Source of the DNA: Actinomycetes bacterium
GTDB taxonomy: Bacteria; Actinomycetota; Actinomycetes; Actinomycetales; Cellulomonadaceae
Length of the DNA: 5,707 nucleotides
NCBI GenBank assembly: GCA_023438885.1
Contig: JAEXPS010000212.1
Coordinates: 1-5,707 of the forward strand
Direction: 5' to 3'
A model generated the notes under the pieces. The model saw nothing but the letters and a program-made list of their open reading frames with translations. It was not told the origin of the DNA and made no database searches. Positions 1 to 4,349 of this stretch are shown piece by piece (the stretch's first letter is position 1; the number at the start of each line of letters is the position of its first letter). A program made the translations under genes and the position numbers.

Positions 1-498
1 AGCGGGAGGCGCCGTCGGTGCGGCCGGTGCCGGTGCGACGGGAGTGGGGCGGGCGGCGGCGTGGCGAGCGGCGGCGGCCTCCTCGGCCGTCACGTCGGCG
101 GGAGCGGGCGCAGGCATCGGAGGGCGCACCGGGGCCGCCGGGGCTGCCGTGGCCGGAGCCGTTGGAGCGGTCGGAGGCGGAGATGCCGGCGCCGGGGCTG
201 CCGCTGCCGGAGCCGATGGAGCGGTCGGAGGCAGAGATGCCGGCGCCGGGGCTGCCGCTGCCGGCGGAGCCGATGGGGCCTGAGGAGCCGAGCTCGCAGG
301 TGGTCCGGCCGGCGGAGGGGCGGACGGGCTGGTCCAGCCCGAGGCCGCGTTCGCGGCGGGCCCGGTCTCCGGGACGGGCCTGGTCTCCGCCGCGGCAGGG
401 GGCTCGGGGGCGCCCTCGGCCTCCATGTCCTGCTCCGCCTGCGCGAGCTCCTCGTCGGGGCTCGTGGGTTCGGGGTGCTGCTCGTCGGAGGTGCTCAT
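1..498 (-). CDS. Pro/Ala-rich protein, N-terminal part (gene runs off the left edge)
   Basis: This reading frame is open for all 166 codons from an ATG at 498 to base 1, so the gene is truncated by the window and its C-terminal part is not visible. The start has a good ribosome binding site: on the minus strand GAGGAG lies 6 bases before the ATG. The protein begins with an acidic stretch (about residues 5-35, rich in Asp, Glu and Gln). It then becomes a low-complexity Pro/Ala/Ser/Thr segment (about residues 36-135) containing an 18-residue repeat, and turns more alanine- and arginine-rich (AEEAAAARHAAAR, about residues 136-148). I see no signal peptide or membrane segment. Such segments are usually disordered linkers or tails on membrane or envelope proteins, but the domain that would identify it is missing and I do not recognise it. 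It lies 79 bases downstream of the FNT gene on the same strand and may share its transcript. Confidence 0.7.
   Translation of the reverse strand, partial: MSTSDEQHPEPTSPDEELAQAEQDMEAEGAPEPPAAAETRPVPETGPAANAASGWTSPSAPPPAGPPASSAPQAPSAPPAAAAPAPASLPPTAPSAPAAAAPAPASPPPTAPTAPATAAPAAPVRPPMPAPAPADVTAEEAAAARHAAARPTPVAPAPAAPTAPPA
129..290 (-). repeat. 54-bp tandem repeat inside the Pro/Ala-rich gene (about 3 copies)
   Basis: A 54-base period is visible; for example the block GCCGGCGCCGGGGCTGCCG occurs twice 54 bases apart, and a third, more diverged copy lies 54 bases to the left. In the minus-strand protein this is an 18-residue repeat of the form APAPAS(L/P)PPTAP(S/T)APA(A/T)A. Because 54 is a multiple of three, changes in copy number keep the frame. 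The edges are approximate because the flanking sequence is also Pro/Ala-rich. Confidence 0.75.
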
Positions 499-577
499 CG
501 CGTGCTCCTCGGCTCGGCGCCGCGCTGTGCGCGCGCGGTCGATCCCACGCTATTGGCTCGTCGGCCTCAGTGCCTGG

Positions 578-1438
578 TCATCGCACCGTGTCGGCGAGGG
601 CGGGCTCGGCGGCCGCGAGCTCGTCGTGCGCGGAACCGCGGGCCGGCCCGGGCGCCGCGGCGGCGACCGGATGCCGCGTGCCCATCGCGTAGGCGGCGCC
701 GACGAGCAACCCGCCGCCGACGAGGTTGCCCAGCCCCACCCAGAGCACGTTGCGGGCGAACTCCGCGACGGTCGCATGAGGCAGCGTGTCGAAGAGACCG
801 AGCGAGAACGTGGTCATGTTGGCCACGACGTGCTCGAACCCGGACGTGATGAACACCATGACGCAGGCGAAGATCACGGCGATCCTGGCGCCCTCGGACT
901 CCAGCCGCCCGGCGCACCAGACCGCCAGGCAGACCAGCAGGTTGCAGCCGATGCCGCGGAAGAACAGCTCGGGCACCGTGGCCTCGGCCTTGTGCTCGAT
1001 CATCGCGGCGAGCGCGTCGCCCGGGGCGGTCCCCGGAGCGAGCACCCCGGAGAAGTGCACCATGCCCGCGAAGGCCGCGGAGCCGATCAGGTTGCCGCCG
1101 AGCACGGCGAGCAGCACCAGCGCGGCGCGGCCCGGGGCGACCGTCCGGCGCCAGACCCCCTGGGTGAGGATCATCATCGCGGAGGTGGCCAGCTCGGCAC
1201 CGGCCACGACGACGATGGTCAGCGCGACGCCGAACACCAGCCCCTGCACCAGGGGCGCCCACGGCGACCCGGTGACCTTCAGCGGCCCGCCGGCGGTGAG
1301 CATGATCAGCACGCCGATGCCGATGTAGGCGCCCGCGAGGGCGGTGCGGACCAGGAACAGGCCGGGCGTACGCGCCAGCGCCACCTTGTGTCGGGCGGCT
1401 TCCGCCTCGAGGGCGACGGTCTGGGAGATGCTCAGCAC
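578..1438 (-). CDS. Formate/nitrite transporter (FNT family) channel
   Basis: This 286-residue protein of the FocA/NirC family is a pentameric inner-membrane channel for small monovalent anions such as formate or nitrite. Six hydrophobic segments are visible at about residues 29-50, 60-82, 103-126, 157-176, 184-200 and 231-250. Family marks are GAELATS (80-86, the omega-loop region, with Thr85 at the place of FocA Thr91), CNLLVCLAVW (165-174) and SGFEHVVANM (199-208). Lys150 in the HK motif and His203 in FEH match FocA Lys156 and His209 with the same 53-residue spacing. The last 33 residues are a polar Ala/Pro-rich tail. The start is GTG at 1438, the only ATG or GTG between the upstream in-frame stop and the first membrane helix; the ribosome binding site is weak, so the start is less sure than the gene. 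Formate is the likely substrate given the formamidase nearby, but nitrite cannot be excluded. Confidence 0.92.
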   Translation of the reverse strand: MLSISQTVALEAEAARHKVALARTPGLFLVRTALAGAYIGIGVLIMLTAGGPLKVTGSPWAPLVQGLVFGVALTIVVVAGAELATSAMMILTQGVWRRTVAPGRAALVLLAVLGGNLIGSAAFAGMVHFSGVLAPGTAPGDALAAMIEHKAEATVPELFFRGIGCNLLVCLAVWCAGRLESEGARIAVIFACVMVFITSGFEHVVANMTTFSLGLFDTLPHATVAEFARNVLWVGLGNLVGGGLLVGAAYAMGTRHPVAAAAPGPARGSAHDELAAAEPALADTVR

Positions 1439-1609
1439 GCCGTCCAGGATGCGGCAGGCTGTCAGGAAAGTCGTAGGACGAATGTCTGGGCACGCCGCTC
1501 GCGCAGCCCCTGGGTCTCGGCCGTGCTCGTCGGGCTGCCGCGCTCAGGCGCCGGCTGAGGAATCGGTGGGCGGCTGCTCGGTCGCCGGCAGGTTCGCCAC
1601 CGGAGGCTT

Positions 1610-1625
1610 GCTCGCGGCAGCGAGC
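1610..1625 (-). terminator. Hairpin directly after the stop of the 169-residue gene
   Basis: A perfect 6-bp stem (GCTCGC / GCGAGC) with a 4-base loop starts at the base immediately after the TGA of the upstream gene. There is no T tract, so it could be a weak terminator or an RNA-stabilising hairpin rather than a classical intrinsic terminator. It would separate the response regulator pair from the FNT gene. The remaining bases up to the FNT start (1439-1609) hold no gene I can support. Confidence 0.35.
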
Positions 1626-2135
1626 TCAGTGGTAACGGGTGAGCACCGGTTCCGTCGTCGCAGACAAGAGCCGCAGTGCGGCGACCTGGTGCGGGCTGAG
1701 CCACGGCTGAGACCCGCCGACGGTGTAGACGAGTCGGCTCGGGGCGTTGAAGCCGAAGACTTTGGGAGAGGCCAGCTCGATCCATTCCACGGTCCACTGT
1801 GGGGTGGCGTCCTCCGACGAGCGGCCGGCGCCGAAGAAGTCGAGCGTGCACGAGTCCTGAGGATCGTCCTGCGGGCGGTGCGAGCACCCGGAAGCGTGCC
1901 AGCGGACTCGGACAGCGGGCCCGAAGCCCTCGCACCAGGACCGGGCGGGTAACCTGCCGGGCCGGGACGCAGCGGGGCCCTCGCCCTCGAAGGTGACGTC
2001 GAGAACCTCCGCCGCGACCCATGACGCCAAGGCGTCCGGGTGTGGCCAGTTGCCCAGGATGTTGGCGACGCGACGATCGATCGCCCTCCTCTCGCGGAGC
2101 AGGCTCGCGACCTTCTGCACCATCTCGACGCGCAT
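1626..2135 (-). CDS. Conserved-type protein of unknown function, 169 residues
   Basis: The start chosen is ATG at 2135 because AGGAGG lies 9 bases upstream. An earlier in-frame ATG at 2195 has no ribosome binding site and would overlap the response regulator gene. The N-terminal half (LLRERRAIDRRVANILG, residues 12-28, then ALASWVAAEVLDVTFE, 35-50) is a confident-looking helical segment. It is followed by a short strand VRVRWH (75-80), a Cys/Pro/Asp-rich loop (84-96), and the strands LDFFGAG (98-104) and WTVEWIEL (114-121). This order resembles, from memory, a widespread family of small hypothetical proteins with the pattern RxAIDxxIAxxIG...WIAAxVFDI...VxVKWY...W.IEA (possibly the group labelled DUF6998; name not certain). 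No catalytic motif or membrane segment is evident. It follows the response regulator by 40 bases, so co-transcription is likely. The function is unknown. Confidence 0.75.
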   Translation of the reverse strand: MRVEMVQKVASLLRERRAIDRRVANILGNWPHPDALASWVAAEVLDVTFEGEGPAASRPGRLPARSWCEGFGPAVRVRWHASGCSHRPQDDPQDSCTLDFFGAGRSSEDATPQWTVEWIELASPKVFGFNAPSRLVYTVGGSQPWLSPHQVAALRLLSATTEPVLTRYH

Positions 2136-2155
2136 CAGCAGACGCCTCCTCTTCC
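2136..2155 (-). promoter_or_regulatory. Ribosome binding site that sets the start of the 169-residue gene
   Basis: On the minus strand AAGAGGAGG ends 9 bases before the ATG at 2135. It is one of the strongest Shine-Dalgarno matches in the window, and it favours this start over the ATG 60 bases upstream, which has none. Confidence 0.7.
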
Positions 2156-2175
2156 CCGGGGCTGCCCACGGAGCC

Positions 2176-2814
2176 TCAGGGGTCGATGAGTCCATGCCGG
2201 ATCGCGAAGCGGGTGAGAGCCACGCGGTCCTTCAGGTGCAGCTTCTCCAGGACGTCCGCGCGATGGCGCTCGACGGTGCGCGGGCTGATGAAGAGCTTGC
2301 TGGCGATCTCCGCGCCGCTGTACCCCTCGGCGATCAACGTCAGGACCTCCTCCTGTCGCGTCGTCAGTGCGTCGTCCTCCTCCGCGCTCGCTGCCTGGCG
2401 GAACGTCGACTCAAGCTCCTCCGGATACAGGACGGTCTCCCCACGAAGCGCCCGGCGGCAGCTGGAGAGGAACCTCGCGGATGTCATCGACTTGTGGACA
2501 TAGCCCACTGCCCCGCACTCGAATGCCTCACGCACCAGACGGCGGTCCTTCGACGCGGACAGGAAGAGAACTCGTGCAGGCGCCCGCTGGCGCCGCATCG
2601 CTGCAGCCACCTGGATGCCTGTCATCTTCGGCATGACGACGTCCAGCACGGCGAGGTCCACGCTGCTGGTCAACGCCTGGTTGAGCGCCTCGACACCGTT
2701 CTCTGCCTCTCCGACGACCTCCATGTCAGGCGTCGAGTCGATCAGGGCGCAGAGGGATTGGCGCACCAGAGTGTGATCATCCGCCAGGAGAAGGCGATGT
2801 CGAGTCTTCGGCAT
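2176..2814 (-). CDS. NarL/FixJ-family two-component response regulator
   Basis: This 212-residue cytoplasmic transcription factor has a receiver domain at about residues 5-120 and a LuxR-type helix-turn-helix at about 148-208. All receiver residues are present: the acidic pair Asp12-Asp13 (LLADDH), phosphoacceptor Asp58 in LDVVMPKMTG, Ser86 and Lys108. The DNA-binding domain shows LTTRQEEVLTLIAEG, then EIASKLFISPRTVERHRADVLEKL, typical of the family. The start is ATG at 2814; a TTG two codons earlier (2820) is possible. A G-rich run (GGGGG) 7 bases upstream is a modest ribosome binding site. No sensor kinase is in the window, so its signal is unknown. It is transcribed divergently from the fmdB-amiS-fmdA block, which makes that operon or its own promoter plausible targets. 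That is inferred from position only. Confidence 0.93.
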   Translation of the reverse strand: MPKTRHRLLLADDHTLVRQSLCALIDSTPDMEVVGEAENGVEALNQALTSSVDLAVLDVVMPKMTGIQVAAAMRRQRAPARVLFLSASKDRRLVREAFECGAVGYVHKSMTSARFLSSCRRALRGETVLYPEELESTFRQAASAEEDDALTTRQEEVLTLIAEGYSGAEIASKLFISPRTVERHRADVLEKLHLKDRVALTRFAIRHGLIDP

Positions 2815-2846
2815 GGGCAACCCCCGGTACGAGCGCGCAAGATGCG

Positions 2847-2875
2847 CAGATAATCGCGGTCCGGGCCTCCAATTG
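2847..2875 (-). promoter_or_regulatory. Possible promoter of the response regulator gene
   Basis: On the minus strand a -10-like TATCTG (2852-2847) is preceded at 17 bases by CAATTG (2875-2870), a poor -35 match. Transcription would start near 2840, giving a leader of roughly 25 bases before the ATG at 2814. Spacing and position fit a promoter, but both hexamers are weak and actinobacterial promoters are hard to call by eye. Confidence 0.25.
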
Positions 2876-3038
2876 CGCCGCCGCCCGCGGCAGCAGTGTC
2901 AAGGCGCCGTCGTCTTGCGTGCAATTGCCCAACGCCAGCGCCCCAACGACACAGCGCCCACAAGGCGGTGATGTGATGAAGTGCCGAACCTTATCCTCCA
3001 AGACCATACCCCATGCCGCGCGGATGTGCCAATGGTTG

Positions 3039-3067
3039 GTGACACCCATCGGCCGGATGCCGGTCAC
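3039..3067. promoter_or_regulatory. 29-bp imperfect palindrome, operator-like
   Basis: The arms are GTGAC (3039-3043) with GTCAC (3063-3067), and CATC (3047-3050) with GATG (3056-3059). They are separated by 3 bases on each side around a GGCCG centre, so the symmetry is exact in spacing. Ten of the fourteen possible base pairs match. It lies near the middle of the divergent region and looks like a binding site for a dimeric regulator. Which protein binds it is unknown. Confidence 0.4.
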
Positions 3068-3304
3068 GCGTGTGCCGATCGCCGCGTAGTGCATCCCAGC
3101 CAGCGACGCCCGAAATGAGTGCCGACAACCATTCCTAGCTTCTGTCGTTCCGTGTTCAATGAAGACGTTGGAGGTCCGCGACGGCGGGGACGGTCCGACT
3201 CGGCAATGAAATCTGCGGCAGGCGTCGTGCGCCTGGCGTGTTCCGGGCATTGCATTGCCGCGCCGCGTCCCGATGTGCGCTCGGCGCCGGTGCGCGGTCC
3301 TTTG

Positions 3305-3329
3305 GTGACGTGGCGAAGGGTGTGACGTG
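3305..3329 (+). repeat. GTGACGTG direct repeat overlapping the fmdB start
   Basis: The octamer GTGACGTG occurs at 3305-3312 and again at 3322-3329, 17 bases apart, both copies followed by a C or G and then CG. The second copy contains the GTG start codon of fmdB, and the GAAGGG ribosome binding site sits between the copies. A protein binding both would cover the translation start. Chance repetition in GC-rich DNA is also possible. Confidence 0.35.
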
Positions 3330-3611
3330 CCGACGTATTGCTATGAATGCGTGAGCTGCGGTCAGTTCAACGTCTCTCTGCCCATGGACGGGTTGGTCGA
3401 TGCCGTGCCCTGCCCGCATTGTGCGGGACATGCCAAGCGCAGGTTCACCGCTCCTTCGCTCAATTTGGGCGACTCGCGAGCGCGCCGCCTCATCGACGCC
3501 ACCGAGGTGACGCGGGATCGGCCGCCCGTGGTGTCGTCGATTCCGGGGACCCCCCGGCGCCGGCAGCCGGTCAGCCGCAACCCGTTGACGGCGCGACTTC
3601 CCCGCGACTGA
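3327..3611 (+). CDS. fmdB: FmdB-family zinc-ribbon protein
   Basis: This 94-residue protein has the FmdB N-terminus: MPTYCYEC, then CxxC (Cys8, Cys11) and a second CxxC (Cys29, Cys32) followed by AKRRFTAPS. The two CxxC pairs form a predicted zinc ribbon, and an extra Cys5 lies just ahead. Residues 50-94 are a basic, Pro/Arg-rich tail that is probably disordered. The family is named after the putative regulator of the formamidase genes in Methylophilus; its biochemical role is not well established. The start is GTG at 3327 with GAAGGG 6 bases upstream. It is the first gene of the rightward block, 48 bases before the channel gene, which fits a role in formamidase expression or maturation, though that role is inferred from context. 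Confidence 0.92.
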   Translation: MPTYCYECVSCGQFNVSLPMDGLVDAVPCPHCAGHAKRRFTAPSLNLGDSRARRLIDATEVTRDRPPVVSSIPGTPRRRQPVSRNPLTARLPRD

Positions 3612-3659
3612 CGGTCGCGAGCCGAGCCAGTACGAGCCAGCCACAAGGAGGCGAGCGGC

Positions 3660-4274
3660 ATGAACAGTGTTGGGCTCTTCTATGTCGGTGCGGTCCTGTT
3701 CATCAACGGACTTGCCCTGACGGGAGTGGTCCGCGGAAATGGTGCGACTCCACTGAACTGGTTTGTCGGGCTGCTCCAGGTGCTGACGCCCACGTACCTC
3801 ATCTTCACCGCAAATGGCGACGCACAGCAGATCTTCTCGGCGGGCGGCCTCTATCTCTTCGGGTTCACCTACCTGTATGTGGCCATGAACAACACGTGGG
3901 GCTTCGATGCGACGGGCCTCGGCTGGTTCTCGTTGTTCGTTGCTGTCGCGGCGGTCGCCTACGCGGCGGTGAATGCGATCAAGTACGACGACTACGCATT
4001 CGCGGTGATCTGGCTGCAGTGGGCGTTCTTGTGGTTCCTCTTCTTCCTCCTGATGGGCAGGGGGCAGTCGGCCCTTCAGTGGTTCACGGGGGGAATCGCG
4101 GCACTGCAAGGGTGGATCACCGGTGCGATTCCGGCCTTCCTGCTCCTGACAGACGTGTGGCAGAGCGCTCCGATGGCGCTCTTGGCCTCGCTGGAGGGAG
4201 CGATCTTCGTGGTCGGTGCTCTGGCTCTCTGGGTCAGGCGCCCGCATGACGGGGAAGTTGCGGCGGTGAGGTGA
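3660..4274 (+). CDS. amiS: AmiS/UreI-family short-chain amide or urea channel
   Basis: This 204-residue inner-membrane protein is almost entirely hydrophobic. Seven segments are visible, at about residues 3-23, 33-50, 57-77, 86-105, 112-132, 144-163 and 170-192; Helicobacter UreI has six, so the last is a C-terminal addition. Family marks are LFYVGAVLFINGL (6-18), NWFVGLLQVLTPTYLI (33-48), LFGFTYLYVAMN (66-77), GWFSLFVA (88-95) and IWLQWAFLWF (117-126). By alignment with remembered Helicobacter UreI, the pore aromatics are kept (Phe69, Tyr73, Trp121), but UreI Glu177 is Gln150 here. The only histidine is His196 in the tail, so the periplasmic histidines that gate UreI by acid are absent. It probably lets formamide or acetamide diffuse in for FmdA. 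AAGGAGG lies 8 bases before the ATG. It is 75 bases upstream of fmdA. Confidence 0.9.
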   Translation: MNSVGLFYVGAVLFINGLALTGVVRGNGATPLNWFVGLLQVLTPTYLIFTANGDAQQIFSAGGLYLFGFTYLYVAMNNTWGFDATGLGWFSLFVAVAAVAYAAVNAIKYDDYAFAVIWLQWAFLWFLFFLLMGRGQSALQWFTGGIAALQGWITGAIPAFLLLTDVWQSAPMALLASLEGAIFVVGALALWVRRPHDGEVAAVR

Positions 4275-4288
4275 CAGCTCTGCTCGAG

Positions 4289-4306
4289 TTCAAGACGCAT
4301 GTTGAA
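4289..4306. promoter_or_regulatory. TTCAA-N8-TTGAA dyad in the amiS-fmdA spacer
   Basis: A perfect 5-bp inverted repeat (TTCAA / TTGAA with 8 bases between) sits in the 75-base gap before fmdA, in locally AT-richer sequence. It could be an operator for a separate fmdA promoter or a small RNA hairpin affecting the mRNA. A TAGGTA hexamer follows about 8 bases later but has no well-spaced -35 partner. Chance is possible. Confidence 0.3.
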
Positions 4307-4349
4307 AACCCACTAGGTAGCCAAAGGCGACCAGAGAACGAGGTGTGAG

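Larger units (their letters stand above)
2815..3326. other. Long divergent intergenic control region
   Basis: About 510 bases separate the start codons of the response regulator and fmdB. The composition is visibly less GC-rich than the flanking genes, with stretches such as TTCAATGAAGA and GGCAATGAAATC. Open frames across it lack a ribosome binding site and recognisable domains, so I treat it as non-coding. It contains a 29-bp dyad (3039-3067), two CAATTG sites 52 bases apart (2870-2927), a GCATTGCATTGC repeat (about 3247-3258) and a GTGACGTG direct repeat at the fmdB start. It must hold the promoters for both directions. A small RNA or long leader is possible, but nothing in the sequence shows one. 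Confidence 0.7.

Noticed and set aside
18..1558. Several long plus-strand frames opposite the Pro/Ala-rich and FNT genes
   Set aside because: The minus strand carries recognised FNT motifs and a good ribosome binding site at 498; the plus-strand products are Arg/Gly/Ala-rich low-complexity sequence.
1462..2169. 235-codon minus-strand frame overlapping the 169-residue gene in another frame
   Set aside because: It is Arg/Pro/Ser-rich without structure-like patterning; the alternative frame has the AGGAGG signal and alternating hydrophobic segments.
2136..2195. Earlier ATG at 2195 as the start of the 169-residue protein
   Set aside because: It has no ribosome binding site, would overlap the response regulator by 20 bases, and adds a Pro/Arg-rich leader, whereas the ATG at 2135 has AGGAGG.
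2777..3250. 157-codon open frame on the minus strand across the divergent region
   Set aside because: It overlaps the start of the response regulator gene, has no ribosome binding site or recognisable domain, and its composition looks like random translation.
3234..3260. Possible sigma-54 promoter (TGGCGTG ... TTGC)
   Set aside because: The spacing between the GG and GC elements is about 5 bases too long, and actinobacteria generally lack sigma-54.
3156..4247. 363-codon minus-strand frame opposite fmdB and amiS
   Set aside because: It is antisense to two confidently identified genes, has no domain, and is full of Arg, Glu, His and Pro as in typical shadow frames.
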